Assembly: GCF_000516985.1 (NCBI RefSeq)
Contig: NW_006917094.1
Coordinates: 1,922,001-1,986,000, forward strand
DNA: 64,000 bases
Origin: Pestalotiopsis fici W106-1
Lineage: Eukaryota; Ascomycota; Sordariomycetes; Amphisphaeriales; Sporocadaceae
Direction of reading: 5' to 3'
The notes beneath the pieces were generated by a model, which worked only from the letters and a program-made list of their open reading frames with translations, did no database searches and was not told the DNA's origin. Of the stretch, positions 43,772-56,171 are shown in pieces. The translations under genes and the position numbers were made by a program. Position 1 is the first letter of the stretch, and every line of letters begins with the position of its first letter.

Positions 43772-46700
43772 GGTGTCGGATTCCGAGACGAGACTCGGTG
43801 AATGAGTCTGAAAAATGGTATTCGAGTAAGTTGAGAAGCGGTTCTGCGTCCAGGTGTACTTGTAGTTGACAGGCTCGAGGAATGCAACGGCAAGCCGTGA
43901 AAAGGATTAGATGTTTGCCGTAGTAAAAACCATCTGAAGTTTATGCAGTTATTTTCGTACTTGTGGAAGCAAAGCTACACAGGCTGCAATGACCTTTGCA
44001 GTTTTGCGCGTGCCAAGACAAGCAGAAATGGCTATGCGATTCTCTCAAGACAGGACTGAGCCGAGCTTTGGGGTACAAACAACGTGGTACCAGCTGCAAG
44101 CGTTGGACCGGGATGATCAAGACCTAGGGACTACGACAAAATAGTCGAAGAAAGGCGATTTGGGTAAAAAGAGTGTACAAGAAAACAGAAAAGATGGACA
44201 AGTGAAGAGTGACGTAGAAAATTGTTGGTGGTTGTGTTTGTCGAAACTAGATTGGTCGGAGAGAGGGAAAGAGCTCCTACGCAGTTGACAGTTGAGGAAG
44301 GAGGGACGATGGTATGTGTAAGTCTTCTTGTCCGTTTCCGTGTTGGACAAGAAAAGAAAAAAGAAGGCAAATCAAACTCGCTAGCACCAACAGAATAGGG
44401 GCCCAATAAACATACGAATTGACAAAAAGAGGTGCGAGGTCCTGGCTGTGCACAGCACCAGTTGATGTATGGTACAGATGGTCGCCGTTGGTAGAGAGAC
44501 AAGACCAGAGCTTCGAATGGCCAGGCAAAACCGGAAACCGAGCGAGTGTGGGTTTACATCTGATGTTCCCAAACGGACGGCGGAACGCTTTGCCTTTCTA
44601 TTCTTATTCCTCCTCCGTGGAGTCTGTGTATATATGTACCGGCGCCGGTCCATGTGCGGGATGGACAAAGTATACTAGTAGTTATTTAGGGAGATGTACC
44701 TTGGTTACGGCACGGATGGAGTCAAAGTCGCAGGGACTGGGGATCGGACTGAATCATAGATAGATACCAAAGTATGGGTGGGACAGCATATACATGGGGA
44801 TGTACATTACGCAGCTACATAGTTTCAGAAGACGAGTCCGCTGGGAAGAAATGTACATGTTGTACATACATGATATGAACGCGCACTGAAATGACGAGCT
44901 GGGCGGAAATACGGGGCATACTTTTGATCAACTTCTGGACCCTGGAATAGTTCAATGTTCTCCTTCTCTCTCCTTGAGGGCAAGCTTGGGAGAAGACTAG
45001 GATAAGGAGAGTCAAAGACTTCACACTACATTGCACACGCACTGGAACGGGGGCAAAGGCAATGAGCTGAGTTTGAATTCTCTTGGGTGAAAAGACCGTT
45101 TCTTGCCTCTCACTTTGCCTGCAGCCTGTACTGCGCTGCACTGCATTCTGCAACTCTAGTCAATGACCCGATCAAGCAGCTCCCCGGTCGTTATCAATGC
45201 GTTACACCTTATTGAGATGTGTCGTTGGTGTTCTGCTGGATCGAAAGCACCGGCCAAGGAAAACGTGCTTGCGTGTCTGGTGGCATTCTTTTTCTTCAAG
45301 ATAATGTGGGCCGAATTCAACATACAAGACAGACAGGGCGGCGGCACCCTTTGGAAGCAAGTCCAAGGTTGTATATCTGTCGTAATAGTCTTGTGCTGCG
45401 TGGGGCGTTGTGAACGCGCTTCGATTAGCGGAGCCACCCCGGCTTGGCACCCTTACCTTGCTGTAGGCGTCGTCACCTACTGCCTTTGGGGGTCTAGATC
45501 CGCCGCGAAAACCAACCCAGATGCCCTCCAGCTCTCTATTTGGTACGCCCTAAACCAGGCCTGGAGCATCCAGTGCTTGGTTTCGGCCGTGGCAATGGGA
45601 CGCTAAGGTTGAAACAAAAGAGCAACTGGGCGACGTTACCTGACGATTTCTGAAATTTCTAGTCTCGCTTACGGGTCTTCTCAGGACCATTCCATCAGTC
45701 CATTTGCTGAATTCTTCACTTGTTCATCAGCAGATCCTCAATTCCTTTTCTCATTAAACCCACACATGGCCAGACATCTAGCTACGGGAGTTGCGAGCCT
45801 GTAATCTGCAGGAGAGGTTGGAAGTCGTTGACATTAAGGTGCTGATCTTACATAAACACCATGCCGAGCCAAATTCTGCATTGTCCAGAAGAATAGTTTG
45901 TACCACCATTATACTCCAAACCAACAAGCTACATGGCTACATATCTGCAGCTGCCGATCAATCTTGAATATGCCAGCACCTCTGCAACCTGTTGGGCGGT
46001 TTTGCTGCTGACTCGAATATCGTCTCAGCCAACAACGGCTCATCCAGTTGAGCCTCCACGGCGCCAAGGAGTGATTCGCAGGGGAGAGGCCCATGGCCCT
46101 GTCGATGCCACTGTACGGCTGTACGTCCGACCCTTGCCATCTCTCTACACTGTTCAAGAATCATCCCACAGATCGACCCCGAACCGTTAGCTAGCTACCC
46201 GCTGGCTGCTGGCTGCACTTTACAGGGCTGCTGCTGCACTGCCAGGGCATGATGATAAGATCTACAACCCCCTACAGATCGTCGCTCGGCGCTCTGACTG
46301 CTCTCTGCTCCAGCGCTTGAGCGCCCCAGTACTCACCCCGTTACTCCATCGCCCTCCTTCATGGAAATACACCGCGTGCTTGCGGCAGTCAGCGAGGTCA
46401 GTACACTACAAGGTAGTGCCGGGGGTCTTCTTTAGCGAGCGATACGCTAGATGAGCTAACCCCCTGAGAACCCGCCGGCGGAAGAAGGAAAGGAAGAAAA
46501 AAGCGGGCAGCACGAATCTGAAACACTTATCCCCATGGCCTGGTTCATTATTCCTTCCATGTTATTTCCTTCCCATCGCAATTTCTCAGATACGTGCGCA
46601 CTTCAATTCCCGTGCCAAGAGCAGCATCGAAGTAGATGTCGATCTGCTCGTAGAGCAACTTATGGCCGTATTCAAATGCGTACATAATTGCAGGCGTGCT

Positions 46701-47692
46701 AGAACTTTGATATCAGAACACCAAGACCATGAATGCAGCCGATGGTGCATTGGCTCTAACTTTTTCCAGGATTATTACATGCCTTGTCAAGGTCCCTATC
46801 GACAGGAAAGGCAAGAGAACGAAAGCTTGAGGCTAGGAGGCTAAACCGATAACCCAGGAATTAGGACCAGCCCCCGACGGGCATGTGAATGTTCAGTAGC
46901 AATCATCCAATATCTGGCCCCGGCACTTCAAATAACCTTGAACTCTCTTTTCAAGCAGTTGTACGTACACCAAATCTCTTGTCCACGGCTGCCCATCTCG
47001 AGGACCGAATGAATATTGACTCCACCCATCCATCCCATGGCGGATGTCGATAAGCATCAATAGAATAAACATCAGCACGTCATGCCGTCAATCCGAATAA
47101 ACCCCTTCCCAATGAGGTATGCCTCCAATGAGCTATATTACACTATCACTACACTATTCGTAGGATCAACTCGGCTCCTGTAAAAGAGATGGGAACCGTA
47201 TACCGCCCAAAGAGAAGCACGCAGATAACTTCTTTTGTGCGTTCCAGCAAGTTCGAGACCAAAAGTCTATCCAAGAATGAAGTCCCAACATTTCCCCAAT
47301 GCCGATGCTATGGAGATGCTATGCTTGGATTGCCAAGACGTGCCGCAACACATGTAGTAGCACATGTCAACTGCAGCTATTGGTACGAGTGGTACATATG
47401 TGGGAAATGTAAATCAAGCTCGACCGACCGGGTGGAACTCATACACAACAGAGCCACTTTGCCATGTACCGTTGCGCTCGGCGGTCCGTCCGGCGGCTTT
47501 GAGGTTGTGGCCATGAAAGGAAGTACACCCCACTGCTGTCGGCGTGGACCCAGAATTGCCGTTGTACTCACAAATGACGGGTGATGCAAGATCAAATGTG
47601 CTGTCCGTCCCTTGTCAACTAATCATTGGGTGAACCATCCCTTGGAAACATAATTACAAGCACGTACTTGGGGAAGCACAATCCGACGCTAC

Positions 47693-47706
47693 TTTTTTTT
47701 TTTTTT
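47693..47706. repeat. poly-T run
   Basis: Fourteen T in a row, followed by GGGG, in noncoding DNA. Confidence 0.8.
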
Positions 47707-49688
47707 GGGGTGGTCTTGACAGAATCCTTCTTGGGCCAACAGAGTATAATGCAGCGCACAAGTCGCACCAGCTCTTGACAAAGTGGATGCGCGAGCGAGG
47801 AAACGCGGGACCAATATTGGCAAATACCAAGACTGTTTCCAATATGACACGATACTGTACCAAGAATATTGGCAGAAAGTCAACCTGGCCGGCCCAGCCT
47901 TTCTTTTTTCCTTCGTCCTTTCTGCCGAAAACGAACCCAGTTGGTGCGAAACGTCAAAATGTCTGTTCTGACAAATCTGGGAAGCAGCTGTGTCACAGGA
48001 TTTGTATGTAGGTTTTGCTACCTCGACTCAGAAGTCGTGATCATGACCACGTGTAGGGAAATGCTGCATGGCCGTTTTTGATACCGCCCAGCCATGCTAC
48101 TTTCTTGCTGACTAGATTAAGCAAACGTCAGATAAGATGCCAAACACTGGCACGACTGGGTACGTCTCTTTTCTAAAGTTGATATCTTGGCCCATCCCAA
48201 GCGGCACCTTATTTAGAATGCAGAGCCGCTCTCTGTCGGTTCAGCGCCGTTTATTGTTCTTACCGTGTCTGGAGTTACATTCGTGCGAGCCAGCCCCCCG
48301 TGCGTTTAACATCCAGGCAGGCCTTGCCAGGTGTTACTTGGGCTTGGTTGAAATCTGGACAGGGCCAGCGTGTAACACACCTGCCCTAAGGTAATATGCT
48401 TGCCCGGAAGATCAGCGGCTGGATCAAGAAGGTCACCGAAAACTCGCTTCTACACCGCCGGGTTTGGCTTATCATGAGGTTCATTGCTGCTGCTGCTGCA
48501 ACAGCTGAGTGGAAGCAGATCCTCACACACGATGAGAGTTTTTAGCTTTACTGGCTTTCCAAAAAAGCCCGATCTAGCAACAGTCCCTTGCTTTAGCCTT
48601 GGTGCGCGGAATCTAACGGCAGCTCGGCCGGCGCGGCGTTGCCGAGATAATGTTCTATAGGATCGGCCACGCGATGTGCGGACGAACCATTTGTGCCATC
48701 GTACTTTGTCGCTCTTCCATTTACTTTCTCCTTTTCCCTTTCCTTTCTGCAAATCAATCGCGATCGCTGGCAGTACGTTGTCCCGTCCCAAGAAATCTAT
48801 GGTTCAGCAATCGTGCATTGTATTTTCTTTGCACGTAAAGCCAGTCACGCCAAAGTACTTGTCTTGCACCTCGTATTTCCCGATGCATTGCAGAGTATAA
48901 GCAAGGCTGTTGAGAGTGGGGAGTCGCAGCCAAGCATGAAAAGGGTATGCATCGTATAGTCTGTGCCAAGACTTCTTATTCTTCTATCCCCCCTTTGCTC
49001 CTCGTCCCCTTTCTCGCCTTTCTCAGTAATTGCGGAACTGGTTCAACGCCCTATTCTGATCGCCAAAATGGGTGGAGGACTCTATGAGGCTGTGCGAGGG
49101 GCACTGGGGGGCACTGGGGCGCGCATCGCTCGGGTCGTAGATCCCGTCTGATCAATGATCAATGCGACAGGGCTTCTCGGGACATCAACATCAGAGAAGG
49201 AAAAGAAGGTAAGAGAGGCGAATTGCGAGCTCTGGTTTGGGCTGTTGGGTTGAGGTGACGGGCTACCGGTCAAACGTTTGGCTACTAGTGAGACGGCACA
49301 CGCGCCAGCGAAGCTGCCCGCATTGTCGAACGATTGTCCTACCGAGCGGCTGTTGTTTCAAGACACCAAAGCGCAATTTGTCCAGATCAATCTTTTGCCC
49401 TTTTCTTGTTACCTTGCCATTGCTCCAATCTTTTCCTTCGCCTCAGGGTTCTACAAGCAAAGAAAGAAAGAAAAGACCGGCTAGTCAATACGACCTGATT
49501 CTTTTTGCACTGCCGACTGCTCTTCAGATACTGGAACAGTGGGCGTTTTAAAGTCTTGGCATTTCTGTTTGGCACCGCTGTCTATCCCGTGGCTACATGG
49601 TTACCCCGTACGCCACATGGGACATGATCTACAACCTTCTCCACGCACCGGTTTCCGCCAACCTTGGTTCTTCTACGCGACAAAGCGC

Positions 49689-49710
49689 GACTGACTGACT
49701 GACTGACTGC
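49689..49710. repeat. GACT tetranucleotide repeat
   Basis: Five tandem GACT units in noncoding DNA. Confidence 0.8.
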
Positions 49711-51009
49711 CTGCACTGAACTTGGAGGCCGTTTGCAAACACTGAAAAAACACAAAAGCGGCGACCGGCGTCTATCTCATTGCGTCATTGCATCACTTCA
49801 TCACTTTTTCCAATGTGACTGATTCTAACACATGTTTCGCCTACCCAAATCGTCGCGCAACAACTGCTACAGCGCAACCCGCTCCCCTACTAACCTATAT
49901 CTATTTGTCTGCCTGGCCGGTGGTAAGATGTTCAAGACGATACTGTCCCGCACAGTCAATGCGCCTTGTCTTGACCAGCCTGACTTGCTCCAAAAGCCAT
50001 GCGTTTCTCTCACACTTTACTTTTCAGCATTAACAATACTTTAGCAAAGCCCGTCTGGTATATACACTCCCCGACCTTGGTCCACGTGGTAGCCTCGTAT
50101 CAGATGTGGTGTCAGGTTAATTTGACTGCAGTCGCAGCACTTACGTCGGCTGCTCGAGGCTCATTGATGGAAATCCCCACGGCCCACGAAATATACAATT
50201 GGATTGCCTAATGCGGCATCATCTATATAGAATTGAATGGCATTTCTCCATATGCTGTGCCTCAACCCCCACAACCCTTGCCAAGCTAAATGATCCATCA
50301 TACCAATAATGCTAGTCACATGGGCTACTGGCCCAGCACAAGTTCTACTATAGCATCGCGTTGTTGAAATATGTCGGACATGTAACAAACGTTGTCACGC
50401 CAAAGAATCGGTCCACTTTCTTCTCGTATGGCCGAGCTAGCCAGGCTCTCTCCCCGACTAAATCCGATGCGTTGGTTTCACGGTATACGTTTCATGGTTG
50501 CAAAGATTATCCTAGTTGATAAGACGATCTAGACTTGACTTGTTGGCCTTGTCTGCAAATACCCTAATGCTGGCACCGAAAGGAAAAAGAGCAGATCTTT
50601 GGAACGAGGGTCATCCTGGGGAGAGCGTTCCGGTTTACCGACGTCAAACTAGGAAGCTAGCCATGTATGCCCGAGCTAGTATTGAAGATTGTGAGATATT
50701 TGCATTCTCTGTAATAGTATCAGCACGTAGATATTGCTTCCACGCCTTTATAGGTGTGCGTATGATTTGTAAGCCATGATATGCAATTCTTTCCTTAATA
50801 CTCAGAGCTCTATCATCTATCCCGGGGCACGTTGGTGGCAAGCACGTGATGCCATAAGATTGTGATTTTACCAAGATATAGCTTGAGATATTATTATACG
50901 TTTGAATTAAGATGCCGTGGACGCGGGTATCTTACCGTCTTGATTATCAATCTATTACGAGGCTCGTCGCGATGCGATGTAGCAACCATCCACATCAATC
51001 GCAACCATA

Positions 51010-52876
51010 TTAAACTTCTTCTTTCTTTTCTCTCATCTCCGGCGCCGCTCTTGTTGCCTGAGCTTCATCGCTCCGACCGGAGGCATCGACTTCGGCCAGC
51101 TGACGGCGGGCTGCTTCTCTCTGCCTCAGCCTCGCGGCCCTCTTCTTACCATCCAAGGATTCCCTCCATTGACGGCCCCAGGTGATTGTAGAGAATATGC
51201 ACAGGCAGCCGACAATCACAAAGACACTGCTAATGGTGCTAAACCAGCCGACGCCCATGGCGTTGATGGCGGGCAGGACGGCGCCAGTGGATGCGCAGGC
51301 AAACAGGTAGCGCAGCACGTAGTTGCCGGCGACGACCTCGCCAGAGCTCTTGGGCATGACGTCCAGACAGTACGTATTGAGACTGGGGAAGCAGAATAGC
51401 TGCGCAAATCCCTGAAGAAACAGGATGACCACGGCGAGCGGGATGCCGCCCCGGTCGTACTGGATCGTCCACCCGTATACCAACATGCAAGCTGCGATAA
51501 AGGCCATGAACGGCAGGGCCGAGTACAGACGGTCCTCTGGAACCCGCATTCCACGCTTCTTGATATATCGCCGCACCATGTAGTCGGCGTAGCGCCCGCC
51601 GAAGAATGTGCCAAGTAGGTAGCCCACACCTGGCGCCAGATAAAAGAGGCCGCCTTGAAGTGGTGTTGTCAAGTTGAATCGAGGGTTGAGCACATAACGA
51701 ATCGCGGCCAGGATGCTATACATGTTCCACAAGAGGGCCGAGCTGGCAAGGGCTGCCAAAAACAGATTTGGGTATTCGTATAACCGGATGACACGCCACG
51801 GGTTGACCATTGTAGCCAGTGTCTTGACCTTTTCACTTCCGGAGAAGCCGACCAGGTCATCAATCTTTTTGTGATAGATGGTCTCGGGGAGGAGAAAGAA
51901 AGTTCCAACTGCAGCTACAGCGGCAAGGCCTGTCTGTAGCCAAAAGATCACCCGCCTAAAATTCCAAGGTTAGATCAGACTATTATTTTGTGTTTCTTTC
52001 ATCACGACCTCAATCATATAGTAGCACGATGTGTTTGTTGAGGGTATTCACTCACCATGTCGTGTAAGTGACAATGATGCCACCTAAAAAGGGTCCGAAA
52101 GCAGGACCAATCAATGTACCTGACAAGAACCATCCGAGGGCTGTGGCACGCTCAGTAGGTCTGTATATATCACTTTTGGCTTTGTCAGCATCAATCTATT
52201 CAGGAAGTCTGATGCCACTTACCCTATAACCGACGAGCCGACAAGAATAAACGACGTTCCTTCAAACGCGGTAAGGATACGGAAGACAAAGAAAGCTGCC
52301 AGATTCGGGGCGAGAGCCGTGCCAATCGAACAAGCAAGGAAGGCAATTGCTGTCACAGTGGTCACCTTTAGGTATACACATCAGTATTCCATATCTACCA
52401 TTCGCTACAAAAAGTAAGGTGATGCTTACCCATCTTCGGCCATAGACTTGACTCAAGGGTCCCCAAAACATGGGCGAGAGTCCCATGAACAACATATACA
52501 TTGCATTAGACACATTAATAATGGATCCAGTGGTATGAAACTCTTTCGCAACCTCGGGACTCGCGGCCAAGACAGAGGTACTCGAGATTGGAGCCAAGAA
52601 AGAGCAAAAGGAGAGCAGGAGGACAATGATCCTTTTCCGATGCGCCGGAAGTCTATCGTACACCTCGTCTGGGATCTCGAACACAGTAGAAGCTTGGTCT
52701 ACAGGGACATCTGGTCCCATGGACTGATGTGTCGAGTACCGCTCCAGTCCCTCACCGTCCGCAGCATGCTCAGAGGAGTCCGAATCATCATGGGATGAGT
52801 GTATGCTGTGTTCCCGCGTGCTCTGGGCCCGGACGCTACCCGGACGGGAGCTGCTTTCATCCTTTTCTGCAGACAT
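51010..52876 (-). CDS. MFS transporter, drug:H+ antiporter (DHA1) type
   Basis: Four exons, 52430-52876, 52223-52365, 52056-52160 and 51010-51955, join in phase to 546 residues. A cytoplasmic N-terminus of about 75 residues rich in Ser, Asp and His leads to the first membrane segment (RIIVLLLSFCSFLAPISSTSVLAA). The loop between segments 2 and 3 has WGPLSQVYGRRW, the classic MFS G-x-x-x-D/R-x-GRR type. Segment 5 has WFLSGTLIGPAFGPFLGG, the antiporter motif C region (GxxxGPxxGG). FFLLPETIYHKK follows segment 6. The family exports drugs or small metabolites, and some members export polyamines or spore-wall precursors. The C-terminus is basic and Ala/Arg/Glu-rich. No biosynthetic gene adjoins it, so the substrate is unknown. 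Confidence 0.9.
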
Positions 52877-54672
52877 CAGGATTAAGATAATAAGAAGAAT
52901 TTATTGATGAGGTAATAACAGATAGAAGTTCATAGACATGGCATTCTTGGAGACATGAAAGTCCACTGGCAAGACAGGGAGAAGAGCTCAACAGTAGGTA
53001 CTTCTTTCGCGATGTAAACACCTCTGAGTACGAATTGCGTCCGTTTATAGGACTTGAAACCGTACCCCGGTGATGCGAGCAATCTAACAGGAAGAAAGAA
53101 AAAATTGCAAAGGAGAATAATGACTCGAATTTGGAGGAAAGGGAAAGATGCAGAAACGGAGATGCGACTCAAATCAAGGTTGTCACCACCCACTTTCGTT
53201 TTTGCTTCGCAGCCTGAACGTCTAGGATTATTGCCCAGTGACTCCACAAGAAACAGCGGCCTCTGAAAGCTTGGCCGAGGATCGGTCCCTAGCACCCTGC
53301 CGACTTTGCCTCGATAGGGAAAGATGTTTTCCAGAATTGCCGTAATGTGAACGGTAAGATCGGCAATAGCCCGAGAGCCAATCTCCGGTTCCTGAGGACT
53401 TTAAAACAGTCCATTCGCCCTTTGCGCCCAGGACCTTGATGAATATTTCTGATCGTCCTCATTTCTAGTATTGGCATATATTATTGTTTGTTTCGCAAAC
53501 AATATTAGAAGTCTTGGTTCGAATGTAAGAAAAATTGGGCCTGTGATCAAAAGGCTCTCGTAAAAGTGTTTTATTCCCGAGCCGATAGCCGCAACCGGCT
53601 CCCTCCTCCTGAACCGGAGAAGATCCGATTCATACATGACGCACGTCCGGATCTGTCACGGCATTAGACCGCTCCTGGGATCCAGTGAATCGGAGTATCC
53701 ATCGCGGAAGGGCACTGCGAATTGAGTACATGGATATCCGGGGCTCGTTCAACTATACTCGGGCGCTTCTTTACCTCGAAGCTATACTACTACCAACACA
53801 CATAACTGTGTTCCATGATAAAAGCTTCAGCTTAGCTAAGATAATATAGTTGTTGGCTTGGAGGTACACAATTCACGTGATTGGCTAGATCTTTGCCGTG
53901 GGGGGGCGTTAGAAGGCCTTCCTTTTCTGTGCAAACTGACGGACACCCCCCAAAAAGGTTCGTGTTTGAATGCAAGGCGATTGACTATTTGATAGCTTTA
54001 TCAGAAGTACACTTGTTGAAGCTTCGCTACAGGGGATCCTTTAGGAGGCTCTGCGCTGTCATCTGTACCCGCTTCCCTTCAACTTGGCCAGAAAACGATC
54101 AGTGATAATACAGATTGTACCAATAGCTGCAGATTTATTTACTGTGATGGAGACGTTGCGAGATGCCTGCCGCCTGCCGACTGCCGACTACCAGGAGCTC
54201 GACGTGTCTTTGGAAATTCTGTCCAAGATTTGGAATTGATCAGGAGGATAGAATGCATTTAATCACAGACTGCAAACATGTAAAAGTACATATCAACTGC
54301 GGGACAAGTGCAGAGATGCGCTTGCTGTCTAGGACGCTTGCATCGCTCTGGTGATGACGGTGATGCTCATCACACATATCCGGTATTGTCCCTTTTCCGT
54401 ACCTAGCAAAAGTTCAAAAGCTCGTGCACTCATTTGCCAGCTGCCGGAAAAGTGGCGTGGTGTGGCTAGTGAATGTGGCTCAACATGACAGGATCATTTT
54501 GGGCGGGTCCTTTTTTTTGGCAGGCGAAATCGAGCCCTAGCTCTGCCACACAGCCCAAACCGAATTCCCAAATTCTAGCGGGACTTGGATTGGACCTTCG
54601 AAAAATCTCATCATCACCCAACGACCCGACCACCACCCAACACAGAGCAGCAACCCGGTAAAAGCTGTCAAA
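52877..54672. other. intergenic: DHA1 promoter and eL42 promoter
   Basis: 1.8 kb between divergent genes. A stretch rich in TATA-like A/T lies at 53770-53850, followed by a CACGTG E-box-like motif at 53874-53879. The last 150 bp before 54673 contain CCACCACCCAACAC-like pyrimidine/CA-rich sequence, typical of a ribosomal-protein 5' UTR. No other gene seen. Confidence 0.4.
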
Positions 54673-55456
54673 ATGGTACGTATGCATTGAATTATGTTAC
54701 TGGAAAAGAGGAGAACTGTTGTTACGACGATTCTGGGCGCGTATTGGGAGGATTGCGAATGCGACACGAGGGGGGCGACAAATATCGACTGGCCGACCGA
54801 ACTGCAAAAAGTTCAGCAACACCGAATCACGATTTCAGCCATCATAGGTCGCCCACAATCGGAAACAACCTCTATTTGGCCGTCGTCAATCGCCAGAAAT
54901 TGCGCAGAATTTGGGAAGGGGGAACTGAGGGGACATGGGCGTTCCATGGCATTTTGAAGTGGCAGAAGGCTAACAGCGGTCTTCCACACAGGTCAACATT
55001 CCCAAGACCCGTAAGACCTACTGCAAGGGCAAGGACTGCAAGAAGCACACCCAGCACAAGGTCACTCAGTACAAGGCTGGCAAGGTTAGTTGAAGCCAAC
55101 ACACGTCACGTCGCGAAACACGATCCCGAGCCCCCGCGACGGCAAGCCGAAATCTCGATCCTAACTCTGCAATCACAGGCCTCGCTTTTCGCCCAGGGAA
55201 AGCGCAGATATGACCGCAAGCAGTCCGGTTATGGTGGTCAGACCAAGCCTGTCTTCCACAAGAAGGCTAAGACCACAAAGAAGGTTGTGCTGAGATTGGA
55301 GTGCGTTGCCTGCAAGACCAAGATGCAGCTCGCCCTGAAGCGCTGCAAGCACTTCGAGCTTGGGTATGTACCATGCGCAATCCCGACGAAGCAGTTCCCC
55401 GCTAACAATTCAACAGTGGTGACAAGAAGACCAAGGGTGCTGCTCTGGTGTTCTAA
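54673..55456 (+). CDS. RPL42: 60S ribosomal protein eL42 (L44/L36a)
   Basis: Exons 54673-54675, 54992-55084, 55179-55363 and 55417-55456 join to 106 residues, exactly the family length. The first exon carries only the ATG; a 316-nt intron follows. The protein reads [51 protein letters not shown] and ends KGAALVF. Its four zinc-binding cysteines are in CKGKDC and CVAC/CKH. It sits in the large subunit near the E site. Residue 56 is Pro (GGQTKP), the form known in cycloheximide-sensitive yeasts; Gln at this site gives resistance. The long first intron is common for fungal ribosomal-protein genes and may affect expression. Confidence 0.97.
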
Positions 55457-56171
55457 ATGTTGTCAATGTTACTCGATCTCTCACGTTTTTCACATTTCCG
55501 GTACATGGCATCAGGGTGGTTTCTCATGAAAGGGCACACTGGCGACAGGAGTCTTGATCTTCTTCGGCTGAGGAGCCGGGTATAGCAAGGCATAGGTTGA
55601 AAATAAAAAACCGATACGAGTCTTTGCTGCTGAGCACCAAGAACACACGTCCCGAATCGATACATGTTGTGAAGGGTTCTCGACCAGTGATGATGGAATG
55701 GCAACGGTCATGGGAGATGGTCAATCCAGAGCTTGTTTCGCATACGGGCTGGACAAATCATGGTTGAGAATTGTGTACAGCACCGCTTAGTGTTGACCAC
55801 ATTGCTAGACGCGGATCAAGAGCCCAGTCTAATCACTTCAACCCCATATCCAGACCCCGCCCAATGTTGCCTGACCGCCCATGCGTGATATCGTTCTTTC
55901 AGTAGACGGGCGTCCCAAGAAATGTCGAGCTGCAATCTTTGGTATGCTGTTAGGAAATCAGCCAAAGCGGAAGGTTCCCAATCGAGCGATCAAAGTCGTA
56001 GTCCGCTCCGTGTTGAACCCGGTCATTACTCACAATATCTCAAGGTTTGGTCTGGTACAAGCAGCAAGTTTGATACCTTCTCTTGTCTAGGAACATTGTG
56101 AGTCTAGTCTATGAGCATCCCGGCGCTTGATAATTTGTTCCTGCACTTGGTCCATGAATATGTCGTGATCT
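55457..56171. other. convergent 3' regions of eL42 and the 2H phosphoesterase gene
   Basis: Both flanking genes end here. Reverse-strand frames near 55511-55724 overlap each other in three frames and have no features. No gene seen. Confidence 0.4.

Larger units (their letters stand above)
43772..51009. other. 7.2-kb gene-poor region
   Basis: It starts as the promoter of the DUF3405 gene and ends at the 3' side of the DHA1 transporter. All open frames are below 150 codons. 45163-45606 is open on the forward strand and partly on the reverse strand, with a splice-like pair on the reverse strand near 45450 and 45393, but the readings disagree in frame and none has a recognisable domain. A pyrimidine-rich acceptor-like site at 49000-49026 precedes a 27-codon ORF at 49069-49152. 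Poly-T and GACT runs are listed separately. No transposon ends or strong A/T shift noted. Confidence 0.4.

Noticed and set aside
45156..45606. Open frames on both strands (147 codons forward; 82 and 93 codons reverse) with a possible reverse-strand intron
   Set aside because: Splice-consistent reading and best-looking protein frame disagree in phase, and no product resembles a known family. Kept only as a remark on the gene-poor region.
54585..55529. 314-codon forward frame over the eL42 locus
   Set aside because: It reads through the eL42 introns; parts of it coincide with the true exons. The spliced eL42 model explains the region fully.
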